Below, piece after piece: positions 17,348-25,385 of a stretch of 64,000 nucleotides of DNA. The stretch spans positions 1,674,001 to 1,738,000 of the forward strand of contig OY769938.1 of assembly GCA_963669295.1 (NCBI GenBank), in the 5' to 3' direction. The position numbers and the translations under genes were made by a program. Each line of letters begins with the position of its first letter. Position 1 is the first letter of the stretch. The DNA is from G963669295 sp963669295 (GTDB taxonomy: Bacteria > Bacteroidota > Bacteroidia > Flavobacteriales_D > CALLUQ01). Under the pieces are notes generated by a model. That model was not told where the DNA came from. It did no database searches and saw only the letters and a program-made list of their open reading frames with translations.

Positions 17348-18796
17348 ATGGCGTATCAAGGTGATGAAATACTGGATGAGATTACCAACCAGGATTACAA
17401 GTATGGTTTTGTTACCGACATTGAGTCGGATAAAGCTCCAAAGGGGTTAAACGAGGACATCATTCGTTTAATTTCGGCCAAGAAGAACGAGCCTGAATGG
17501 TTATTGGAATGGCGACTTAAAGCTTTTAAATTATGGCAAGGCATGGAAGAACCTTCATGGGCGCATGTCAATTACCCAAAGGTAGACTTTCAATCGATCC
17601 ATTATTATGCCGCACCAAAGCCTAAAAAGCAGCTCAATAGTCTTGATGAAGTCGATCCGGAATTGCTGAAAACTTTTGAAAAGCTTGGCATTTCACTTGA
17701 AGAGCAAAAGCGCCTTACCGGTGTTGCTGTGGATATTGTACTGGATAGCGTTTCGGTGAAAACCACTTTCAAAGAAAAACTTGCTGAGTTAGGTATTATC
17801 TTTTGTTCTTTCAGCGAAGCAGTACAAGAACACCCTGAGTTGGTGAAAAAATACATAGGGAGTGTTGTTCCACAGTCCGACAACTTTTACGCTGCATTAA
17901 ACTCCGCTGTTTTCACAGACGGCTCGTTTTGTTATATCCCAAAAGGTACGCGTTGCCCAATGGAGCTCTCTACCTACTTTCGAATCAATGAAGCCAATAC
18001 GGGGCAATTTGAGCGCACCCTGGTAATTGCCGACAAAGGAAGTTATGTAAGCTACCTGGAAGGATGCACTGCCCCCATGCGTGATGAAAATCAATTGCAT
18101 GCTGCTGTAGTAGAGCTTGTAGCTTTAGAAGATGCTGAAATCAAATATTCTACTGTACAGAACTGGTACCCTGGTGATAAAGATGGAAAAGGCGGGATAT
18201 ACAACTTCGTTACTAAAAGGGGAATTTGTGCTGGTGATCGTTCTAAAATTTCCTGGACTCAGGTAGAAACAGGTTCGGCAGTAACATGGAAGTACCCTTC
18301 TTGCATTTTAAAAGGCGATTACTCTGTGGGTGAATTTTATTCGGTTGCTGTTACCAACAATCATCAACAAGCTGATACTGGTACAAAAATGATCCATCTT
18401 GGAAAAAACACCAATAGTACCATTATATCTAAAGGAATTTCTGCAGGGTATAGCAACAACTCATACCGCGGGCTGGTAAAGGTGAACAAAAATGCAACAA
18501 ATGCACGCAATTTTTCACAATGCGATTCCTTATTGATGACAGATACCTGTGGTGCACATACCTTCCCATATATAGAAGTAGACAATAAAAGCGCACGTGT
18601 AGAGCACGAAGCCACCACTTCTAAAATAGGTGAAGATCAAATTTTTTATTGCAATCAACGCGGCATTGATACTGAAAAAGCAATTGGCTTAATTGTTAAT
18701 GGTTACTGCAAGGAAGTATTAAACAAACTACCCATGGAATTTGCTGTAGAAGCCCAAAAGCTACTTGCAATTTCATTGGAAGGAAGTGTAGGATAA
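17348..18796 (+). CDS. sufB: Fe-S cluster assembly scaffold subunit SufB
   Basis: The 482-residue core subunit of the SufBC2D complex, on which nascent clusters are assembled in the cytoplasm. The C-terminal beta-helix region is strongly recognisable (NNSYRGLVKVNKNA, VEHEATTSKIGEDQIFYC, VEAQKLLAISLEGSVG). The conserved Cys of the QCDSLL motif (residue 392, equivalent to E. coli Cys405) and the Glu of HEATT are both present. sufC follows after 10 bp. Length agrees with the family (~480-495). Confidence 0.97.
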   Translation: MAYQGDEILDEITNQDYKYGFVTDIESDKAPKGLNEDIIRLISAKKNEPEWLLEWRLKAFKLWQGMEEPSWAHVNYPKVDFQSIHYYAAPKPKKQLNSLDEVDPELLKTFEKLGISLEEQKRLTGVAVDIVLDSVSVKTTFKEKLAELGIIFCSFSEAVQEHPELVKKYIGSVVPQSDNFYAALNSAVFTDGSFCYIPKGTRCPMELSTYFRINEANTGQFERTLVIADKGSYVSYLEGCTAPMRDENQLHAAVVELVALEDAEIKYSTVQNWYPGDKDGKGGIYNFVTKRGICAGDRSKISWTQVETGSAVTWKYPSCILKGDYSVGEFYSVAVTNNHQQADTGTKMIHLGKNTNSTIISKGISAGYSNNSYRGLVKVNKNATNARNFSQCDSLLMTDTCGAHTFPYIEVDNKSARVEHEATTSKIGEDQIFYCNQRGIDTEKAIGLIVNGYCKEVLNKLPMEFAVEAQKLLAISLEGSVG

Positions 18797-18806
18797 ACGA
18801 ATTACA

Positions 18807-19571
18807 ATGATATCAATTCAAAATTTACATGCTGAGATTAATGGCAAGGCCATTCTTAAAGGCATCGACTTAGAAGTAAAAGCTGGAGAGGTGCATGCCA
18901 TCATGGGGCCTAATGGTTCTGGTAAAAGCACATTGGCCTCTGTACTGGCCGGGAGAGAAGATTATGACATAACCAAAGGAAGTGTGACTTACCTTGAGAA
19001 AGATTTACTCGAGATGAGTACTGAAGATCGAGCACGAGAAGGCATTTTCCTTGCGTTTCAATATCCTGTCGAAATTCCTGGAGTGAGCAATGTTAACTTT
19101 CTAAAAACAGCCATTAACGAGATTCGTGAGCACAAGGGAATGGAAGCATTGTCGGCAAAAGATTTTCTTGCCATGGTTCGTGAAAAAAGCAAATTGGTAG
19201 AGCTAGATGCGAAACTCGCTAACAGAGCTGTTAACCATGGCTTTTCGGGTGGAGAAAAAAAGAGGAATGAGATTTTCCAAATGGCCATGCTAACTCCTTC
19301 ATTATCTATTCTGGATGAAACGGATTCGGGATTGGATATAGATGCCCTACGTGTAGTGGCCAATGGGGTTAATAAACTGAAAAGTGAAAACAATGCTTTT
19401 ATTGTAGTTACGCACTATCAACGGTTATTGGATTACATTGTTCCTGATTTTGTGCATGTTTTATACAATGGAAAAATTGTAAAATCGGGCACTAAAGAAT
19501 TGGCTTTGGAATTAGAAGAAAAAGGATACGATTGGATCAAAGCAGAACAAGGAGAGTCTATTACTGCTTAA
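18807..19571 (+). CDS. sufC: Fe-S cluster assembly ATPase SufC
   Basis: A 254-residue ABC-type ATPase that drives the conformational change of SufB/SufD during cluster assembly. It is soluble, not a transporter. It has a Walker A motif (GPNGSGKS, residues 34-41), the signature FSGGEKKRNEI, and a Walker B followed by the SufC-specific DETDSGLDIDAL. The His-switch region ends VVTHYQRLL, as usual in SufC. It is spaced 10 bp from sufB and 10 bp from sufD. Confidence 0.97.
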   Translation: MISIQNLHAEINGKAILKGIDLEVKAGEVHAIMGPNGSGKSTLASVLAGREDYDITKGSVTYLEKDLLEMSTEDRAREGIFLAFQYPVEIPGVSNVNFLKTAINEIREHKGMEALSAKDFLAMVREKSKLVELDAKLANRAVNHGFSGGEKKRNEIFQMAMLTPSLSILDETDSGLDIDALRVVANGVNKLKSENNAFIVVTHYQRLLDYIVPDFVHVLYNGKIVKSGTKELALELEEKGYDWIKAEQGESITA

Positions 19572-19581
19572 ACGGAAAAGC

Positions 19582-20871
19582 ATGAGCGCAACTGCTGTAT
19601 TGAGTACTAAAGACAAATTCATTGCTTGCCTTGAGGCATCTGGAAGGGTTGCGTCACACCCTGCTGCTAAAGAGGCTTCAGCTGCATTAAACACATTAGA
19701 ATTTCCTACCAGTAAAACAGAACGGTGGAAATATACTCGTACCAACAAGATCGTAAAAACCGACTTTACCGTACAAAAGTCTACACAAGCTATTGACCTG
19801 GAGCCCTATGAAATTGAAGGGCTGGATGCTGATACATTGGTGTTTGTTAATGGGTATTACCGCAACGACCTTTCCAGTTTTAAACCCAACGATAATGTTA
19901 TTGTTGCTCCTTTATCAGAAGCTTTAAGCTCGCAGGCTTCCATTGTGCAACAATACATGGGTCGTATGGCCAATCACAACACTGAAATATTTACGGCCAT
20001 TAATACTGCATATGCTGTGGATGGAGGGTTTATTTATGTTAAAGATAATACCATCGTTGAGCGTCCAATTCATTTAATTAACCTTACCGATGGCAATAAC
20101 GTGTTGGCACAACCTCGCCATTTAATTGTGGCAGGAAAAAGCAGTAAGGTGGATTTTGTAGCCACCTATGGCTCCATTGGTAATGGAGCAAACCTACACA
20201 ATGTGGTTACCGAAGTATGGGTAGGAGAAAATGCCCACGTACATTTGGACAAGTTGCAATACGAAAGCGAAGATGCTTACCACATTGCTACCGACCAGGT
20301 TTATCAGGAAAGCAACAGCACCTTTACCATCAATACCATTACCGTAAACGGAGCGCTGGTGCGCAATAACCTAAATATAGTTGTAGATGCCACAAACTGT
20401 ACAAGCAACCTCTATGGGTTATACATGCCTACAGACAAACAACATGTAGATAACCATACATTTGTTGACCATAAGAAACCCCATTGTGAATCGAACGAGT
20501 TGTACAAAGGCATCATCAATGATGCTGCAACTGGTGTATTTAATGGGAAAGTGTTTGTACGACAGGATGCTCAAAAAACCAACGCGTTTCAATCGAATGC
20601 CAACATTTTGATGACAGACGATGCTACCATCAACTCAAAACCTGAGCTTGAAATTTATGCCGATGATGTAAAGTGTAGTCACGGCTCAACCACAGGTCAG
20701 TTTGATGAAGAAGCCGTTTTTTATCTTCGTGCAAGAGGCATTGGTGAAGATAGTGCGAGGAAATTATTGACCTATGCTTTTGTAGTAGATGTGCTCGACA
20801 ACATTGAAAATGAAGCAATTCGTCGTAAGGTAGACCAATTGCTGGAACAGCGTTTTAATTGGGTGCTCTAA
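19582..20871 (+). CDS. sufD: Fe-S cluster assembly protein SufD
   Basis: A 429-residue paralogue of SufB and third member of the SufBC2D scaffold, involved in iron acquisition for the nascent cluster. The C-terminal core (KPHCESNELYKGI, KTNAFQSNANILMTDDATI, KCSHGSTTGQFDEEAVFYL) carries the conserved His of KCSHG. The N-terminal third is more divergent, as is normal for SufD. Its stop lies 2 bp before the preferred TTG start of sufS. Confidence 0.96.
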   Translation: MSATAVLSTKDKFIACLEASGRVASHPAAKEASAALNTLEFPTSKTERWKYTRTNKIVKTDFTVQKSTQAIDLEPYEIEGLDADTLVFVNGYYRNDLSSFKPNDNVIVAPLSEALSSQASIVQQYMGRMANHNTEIFTAINTAYAVDGGFIYVKDNTIVERPIHLINLTDGNNVLAQPRHLIVAGKSSKVDFVATYGSIGNGANLHNVVTEVWVGENAHVHLDKLQYESEDAYHIATDQVYQESNSTFTINTITVNGALVRNNLNIVVDATNCTSNLYGLYMPTDKQHVDNHTFVDHKKPHCESNELYKGIINDAATGVFNGKVFVRQDAQKTNAFQSNANILMTDDATINSKPELEIYADDVKCSHGSTTGQFDEEAVFYLRARGIGEDSARKLLTYAFVVDVLDNIENEAIRRKVDQLLEQRFNWVL

Positions 20872-20873
20872 TC

Positions 20874-22121
20874 TTGAACACATCCAATACCATAACACCC
20901 CTTACATTTAACGTAGAAAAGATTCGTAACGACTTTCCTATACTCGCTAACGAGGTAAAAGGAGTTCCACTTGTTTACCTGGACAATGGCGCTTCTTCAC
21001 AAAAGCCCAAACAAGTTATTGAGGCCATTGACCAATATTACCTGACAGAGAATAGCAATATTCATCGTGGAGTGCATCATCTTAGCCAGGTTGCTACTCA
21101 AAAATACGAAGATGCCCGGGAAAAAGTGCGCGCATTCATCAATGCACGGCATGTACATGAAGTACTGTTTACCAAAGGCACAACCGACGCCATTAATCTT
21201 GTGGCCAGCACGTATGGTAGAAAATTTCTAAAAGCAGGCGATGAAATCATCATTTCTACGCTAGAGCATCATTCCAACATTGTTCCCTGGCAAATGATTT
21301 GCGAAGAAAAAGGAGCTACACTAAAAGTTATTCCAATCAATGATGCTGGTGAAGTTGACCTCGATGCTTACCATAAATTATTGTCTGAACGTACCAGGTT
21401 GGTAGCCATTACTCATGTGTCTAATTCGCTTGGTACTATCGTGCCGGTAAAAGACATCATCGCCAAAGCACATCAATACCAGGTACCGGTATTACTTGAT
21501 GGTGCACAGGCTGTGCCTCATATGAAAGTAGATGTGCAAGCTTTGGATTGTGATTTTTACGCCTTTTCGGGACATAAGATGTTTGGGCCTACCGGTGTTG
21601 GCATCTTGTATGGCAAAGAGGCTTTACTGAATGAAATGCCTCCATACCAGGGCGGAGGAGACATGATTAAAACGGTTACCTTCGAAAAAACTACCTACAA
21701 CGACCTACCCCACAAATTCGAAGCTGGAACGCCTAATATTGTTGGTGGAATTGGGCTTGGTGCTGCCATCGATTACATGCATGAAATTGGGCTGGAACAA
21801 ATTCAACAATACGAAGCGCAATTATTGGCCTATGCTACCAATCAGCTGTTACAAATTGAAGGGCTACGCATTATTGGCACAGCTCAGCACAAAGCAGGCG
21901 TGATTTCATTTCTTGTAGCAGGTACACACCCTTATGATGTGGGGGTAATTTTGGATCAATTGGGCATCGCTGTGCGCACAGGGCATCATTGTACACAACC
22001 CTTAATGGAACGGTTCAATATTCCGGGTACGGCAAGAGCATCACTGGCCTTTTACAACAATAAAGAAGATATTGATCAACTTGTGGCAGGAGTACGCAAG
22101 GCAGTAAGCATGTTGTTATGA
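20874..22121 (+). CDS. sufS: Cysteine desulfurase SufS (TTG start)
   Basis: A PLP-dependent enzyme that takes sulfur from L-cysteine as a persulfide for cluster assembly. It shows the SufS/CsdA landmarks: NGASSQKP, NIHRGVHHLS, STLEHHSNIVPW, the PLP lysine in FSGHKMFGPTG (Lys235) and the active-site Cys in RTGHHCTQPLM (Cys373). No ATG exists upstream of the conserved N-terminal region. The plausible starts are TTG at 20874, 2 bp after the sufD stop, or TTG at 20859, inside sufD. I take 20874 (MNTSNTITPL). Its stop overlaps the sufE start by 4 bp (ATGA), which indicates translational coupling. Confidence 0.95.
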   Translation: MNTSNTITPLTFNVEKIRNDFPILANEVKGVPLVYLDNGASSQKPKQVIEAIDQYYLTENSNIHRGVHHLSQVATQKYEDAREKVRAFINARHVHEVLFTKGTTDAINLVASTYGRKFLKAGDEIIISTLEHHSNIVPWQMICEEKGATLKVIPINDAGEVDLDAYHKLLSERTRLVAITHVSNSLGTIVPVKDIIAKAHQYQVPVLLDGAQAVPHMKVDVQALDCDFYAFSGHKMFGPTGVGILYGKEALLNEMPPYQGGGDMIKTVTFEKTTYNDLPHKFEAGTPNIVGGIGLGAAIDYMHEIGLEQIQQYEAQLLAYATNQLLQIEGLRIIGTAQHKAGVISFLVAGTHPYDVGVILDQLGIAVRTGHHCTQPLMERFNIPGTARASLAFYNNKEDIDQLVAGVRKAVSMLL

Positions 22122-22543
22122 GTATTAACGAGATACAGGACGAGATTATTGATGAGTTTTCCATGTTTGATGCATGGATGGAGAAATACGAATACATCAT
22201 TGAATTGGGAAAAGATTTACCACTTATCGATGACGCATTTAAGGTAGATGATAACCTCATTAAGGGGTGCCAGTCGCGTGTATGGTTGCATGCAGGCATG
22301 GAAGATGGCCAGATCGTTTTTAGAGCCGATAGCGATGCTATCATTACCAAAGGCATCATTGCTTTAATGGTGCGAGTACTTTCAAAACACACACCCGATG
22401 AAATCGTAAATGCCGACTTGTATTTTATTGATCGCATTGGGTTAAAAGAACACCTTTCACCAACTCGTTCAAACGGACTGGTATCGATGGTGAAACAAAT
22501 GAAAATGTACGGATTGGCATTCAAAGCCAAACAAGAACAGTAG
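22118..22543 (+). CDS. sufE: Sulfur acceptor protein SufE
   Basis: A 141-residue partner of SufS that accepts its persulfide sulfur and delivers it to SufB. The acceptor cysteine is Cys51 in DNLIKGCQSRVW, the same position as in the E. coli protein, and the family fold is evident from the conserved GLVSMVKQM C-terminal helix. The start overlaps the sufS stop. The next gene begins 1 bp after its stop, so the whole block is one operon. Confidence 0.95.
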   Translation: MSINEIQDEIIDEFSMFDAWMEKYEYIIELGKDLPLIDDAFKVDDNLIKGCQSRVWLHAGMEDGQIVFRADSDAIITKGIIALMVRVLSKHTPDEIVNADLYFIDRIGLKEHLSPTRSNGLVSMVKQMKMYGLAFKAKQEQ

Positions 22544-22544
22544 C

Positions 22545-22856
22545 ATGGACAAAAAGGCATTGGAAAATACCGTAGTAGATGTGATTAAGACCATTTATGA
22601 CCCGGAGATTCCTGTTGATATTTTTGAATTGGGCTTAATTTATGAGGTGAAAATCGATGATGACCTCAACGTGAACATTGATATGACCCTTACTTCTCCG
22701 GCTTGCCCTGTAGCCGAAACACTTCCCGTTGAGGTAGAAGAAAAAGTAGCGGGTATTAAGGACATAAAATCCTGTAAAGTAACCATTGTGTTTGACCCTC
22801 CCTGGGACAAGGATATGATGAGTGAGGAAGCACAATTAGAGCTTGGGTTAATTTAA
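22545..22856 (+). CDS. DUF59/MIP18-family Fe-S assembly protein (SufT-like)
   Basis: A 103-residue protein of the DUF59 (MIP18/PaaD) family found in many SUF operons, where it supports Fe-S maturation of target proteins. Typical motifs are IYDPEIPVDIFELGLIYEV, the conserved Cys in TSPACPVAETLP, and VTIVFDPPWDKDMMSEEA. Its precise biochemical role in Bacteroidota is unsettled. It sits 1 bp after sufE and 2 bp before the DUF2480 gene. Confidence 0.92.
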   Translation: MDKKALENTVVDVIKTIYDPEIPVDIFELGLIYEVKIDDDLNVNIDMTLTSPACPVAETLPVEVEEKVAGIKDIKSCKVTIVFDPPWDKDMMSEEAQLELGLI

Positions 22857-22858
22857 TT

Positions 22859-23371
22859 ATGGCCGAAGAAATCGTAAATAGGGTTGCCAATAGTGGATTG
22901 ATTACTATTGATCTGGAAGATTACTACCAGCAAGGAGATCGCACCCTTTTTGACATTAAAGAACACCTATGGCAAGGCCTGGTACTCAAGGAAAAGGATT
23001 TCAGGGCTTTTGTTAAAGAACATGAGTGGTCGAAATACCAGAACCAGTTAGTGGCTATTCATTGCTCTGCTGATGCCATTGTTCCTACCTGGGCATATAT
23101 GCTTGTAGCATCTGCTCTTTCTCCTTTTGCACAACGGATTGTTTTTGGCAATTTAGAAGTACTTGAAACGATCCTCTTTAATGATGCTCTTAGCACCATA
23201 AATCCTGAAAATTTTACCGATGCACGTGTAGTTATTAAGGGGTGTGGAGATCTTTCTATTCCTGCATCGGCATTTGTAGAACTGACTCAACGAATTCGCC
23301 CATTTGCCCGATCCATTATGTATGGAGAGCCATGCTCTACGGTTCCTATTTATAAAAAGCCACGGGCATAA
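22859..23371 (+). CDS. DUF2480 family protein
   Basis: A 170-residue soluble protein of the DUF2480 family, a Bacteroidota-restricted family often found at the end of suf operons. It begins EIVNRVANSGLITIDLEDYY and includes QGLVLKEKDFR, a central CSADAIVPTWAYML and a late GCGDLSIPASAF. Cysteines near residues 63, 129 and 160 might matter in an Fe-S setting, but no ligand pattern is clear. Function is unknown. As last gene of the operon, just ahead of a terminator, it is probably linked to Fe-S assembly by context only. Confidence 0.88.
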   Translation: MAEEIVNRVANSGLITIDLEDYYQQGDRTLFDIKEHLWQGLVLKEKDFRAFVKEHEWSKYQNQLVAIHCSADAIVPTWAYMLVASALSPFAQRIVFGNLEVLETILFNDALSTINPENFTDARVVIKGCGDLSIPASAFVELTQRIRPFARSIMYGEPCSTVPIYKKPRA

Positions 23372-23402
23372 AAAAAGCCCTCGCCATTTCGACGAAGGCT
23401 TT
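23371..23402. terminator. Bidirectional terminator between the suf operon and the SPOR-like gene
   Basis: AAAGCC...GGCTTT and TCG...CGA form an imperfect hairpin. On the minus strand it is followed by seven Ts and terminates the gene ending at 23419. On the plus strand the T tract is weaker, but it lies immediately after the DUF2480 stop. Confidence 0.8.
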
Positions 23403-23418
23403 GGCTTGGTATACAACC

Positions 23419-24123
23419 TTACCTACCCCCAGAGCTGGTTTTTTCCTTAATTTTTTCTTTTGCCAACGACATTGAGATGCGTTTGCCATTATCGTATGCG
23501 ATTACAAAAGCATCATTAATTCCGTAGCCGGAAATAAGCTCTTGTGCTTGCTCCGCTGCTGCTAATGATGTGTATTCTCCGTAAGTGTATCGATACTGTC
23601 CAATTTCCGTTACACGCTCTTCTACCGCTTTAGGAAGGTGAAAGAATGCATCTACTTTTTGAGTCGAGTATAACCCTACCTGAATGGTAAAGAAAAGGTG
23701 TTTGCTACTGCTCGCATCTAACATGCTATTTAAAGTAGTAATGCTAATTCCTGTTCCTGCTTCTCCATCAAATTTATTTCGATTTTCCAACAAGGTAAGT
23801 GCGTCATCTACTTTGATTTCACGTTGATTAAAATAGGCTTCTATTTCAGAGGAGTTATAGCCTCTTGTAATGAGTGTGTTCCTTGCCCGTTGCGCTCTTA
23901 TAAAATCTTTATACTCACCTACCTTGTATGCAAAACCTTCTTCTTTCTCAACAATGATGTATGAAAACCCAAACAACGTGGCTTCATCAATCTTTTCTTC
24001 AAATGTTCCGATGTCAATCTTAAATGCAATGCCTTTGATGTTCGCGTTGGTTGCAAAAGGGAGTGAAGTGAAACTTACGATTAGCAGTAATAGGGCGAAT
24101 GGATAAGATACAGTTGTCTTCAT
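23419..24123 (-). CDS. Exported protein with two SPOR-like domains
   Basis: A 234-residue protein with a signal peptide (residues ~1-28, ending FATNANI) and two tandem SPOR-like segments. The first spans ~35-105 (FAYKVGEYKDFIRAQRARN) and the second ~145-220 (FFTIQVGLYSTQ, YRYTYGEYTSLAAAEQAQ). SPOR domains bind denuded peptidoglycan at division sites. In Bacteroidota, similar modules also occur in envelope proteins of unknown role. The protein ends in a basic tail. The gene stands alone behind a 280-bp gap and is closed by the terminator at 23371-23402. The SPOR assignment rests on pattern, not on a search. Confidence 0.7.
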   Translation of the reverse strand: MKTTVSYPFALLLLIVSFTSLPFATNANIKGIAFKIDIGTFEEKIDEATLFGFSYIIVEKEEGFAYKVGEYKDFIRAQRARNTLITRGYNSSEIEAYFNQREIKVDDALTLLENRNKFDGEAGTGISITTLNSMLDASSSKHLFFTIQVGLYSTQKVDAFFHLPKAVEERVTEIGQYRYTYGEYTSLAAAEQAQELISGYGINDAFVIAYDNGKRISMSLAKEKIKEKTSSGGR

Positions 24124-24403
24124 GGCTCTAGGATTTTAGGTTATTACGTCAGTGAACTAGTGGCTTCGTCGAAGCCTTTCGCTAAGTAATTCAGTTGAGC
24201 CGAGATCTCGAAATGCTGAACAGAATTTAATTTGGTTTCAGAAAATTTATTGCGGGTATTACAATATAATATACTGTGTTTTTATGCGAAATGTTACAGA
24301 AAGCCTAGACAATGAGACACAGCACCCTGGTAAAAGTTCTACGAACTCACATGTAACTACGATCTAACCCCATTTAGCTACACATCAATACAATAACGTT
24401 TTT

Positions 24404-25381
24404 TTACTGTTCTTCCTCTTCAGTACTTGAATCGTTGGATGAATCACCCGAAATGTCTTTTCCTTTCGGTGGCTTTAAGTCGTAGCTCATCATTATTTCG
24501 TGTGTACCCGAATTGTACTTTCCTACATTGGTGGTGGTAAAATCGTAAGCATACCCTGCCTTCAATTTATTGTTGAAATAATATTGCAACGTTATCCCAA
24601 ACGAGTCTTTAAGGCGGAGATTGGCTCCCGCCCAAATTTTCTCCTTGATTAAGAAGCTTAAGTTAATGTCTGTTGAGGACGGAGCTCCGCTCACTACCTT
24701 CACCAATACTGCCGGCTTCATCTTAACATCATCGCTCATTTCAAAAGTATAGCCCCCCATAATGTAGTAATGTTGTTCTTCAGAGCTAAAGCCGTTCGTT
24801 TCAACACCACTATTAAAGTTGAGTTTGTTTTTGAGCATTCGGGGAGTTGAAACACCCAGGTAAAATTCTTCTGAGAAGTAATACATCCCAAAACCGAAGT
24901 TGGGCAGTAGTTCTCCTTTTACATTTGAGGCAAAAGCATCATCGTTTTGTTCGATGACTACCAGGTCGGCCACATTTGCCTGGTAAAAGTTAACGCCACC
25001 CTTTAATCCAAAAGCCAAACGCTCTCTTGAATTTAAGCGCAGGCGGTATGCAATGTCGGCAAACATCCCCAGTTGGCTTACTGGGCCAATTTTATCGTTC
25101 ATCAAAGAAAAGCCTGCTCCTAATTCTTCGTTAGGCAATGGTGTATTTAGGGTTAATGTTTGCGAGGATGGGGCTCCTTTAAAACCAGTCCATTGGTGCC
25201 TTGACAGTGCCATAATGTTAAACACATCCTTACTACCCGCATACCCTGGGTTAATGGCTAATGTGTTAAACATGTATTGAGTAAACATGGGCTCTTGTTG
25301 CGCTTTGGTTGCTCCGGCAATGGTCATGAACAATGCCACTACTAACCCGATTTTTGTGCTGTGCTTTATCATCGTGCTCAT
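24404..25381 (-). CDS. PorP/SprF-family type IX secretion outer-membrane protein
   Basis: A 325-residue outer-membrane beta-barrel with a signal peptide ending ATKAQQ and the family hallmark QEPMFTQYMFNTLAINPGYAGS, followed by SRHQWTGFKGAPSSQTLTLN. The rest is alternating beta strands, with an acidic low-complexity tail (SSNDSSTEEEEQ). PorP/SprF proteins help type-B CTD cargo across or onto the outer membrane, and they are usually encoded beside their cargo. Here the gene begins 4 bp after the giant type-B adhesin, so the pair is cotranscribed and probably dedicated. Confidence 0.93.
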   Translation of the reverse strand: MSTMIKHSTKIGLVVALFMTIAGATKAQQEPMFTQYMFNTLAINPGYAGSKDVFNIMALSRHQWTGFKGAPSSQTLTLNTPLPNEELGAGFSLMNDKIGPVSQLGMFADIAYRLRLNSRERLAFGLKGGVNFYQANVADLVVIEQNDDAFASNVKGELLPNFGFGMYYFSEEFYLGVSTPRMLKNKLNFNSGVETNGFSSEEQHYYIMGGYTFEMSDDVKMKPAVLVKVVSGAPSSTDINLSFLIKEKIWAGANLRLKDSFGITLQYYFNNKLKAGYAYDFTTTNVGKYNSGTHEIMMSYDLKPPKGKDISGDSSNDSSTEEEEQ

Positions 25382-25385
25382 GTTT

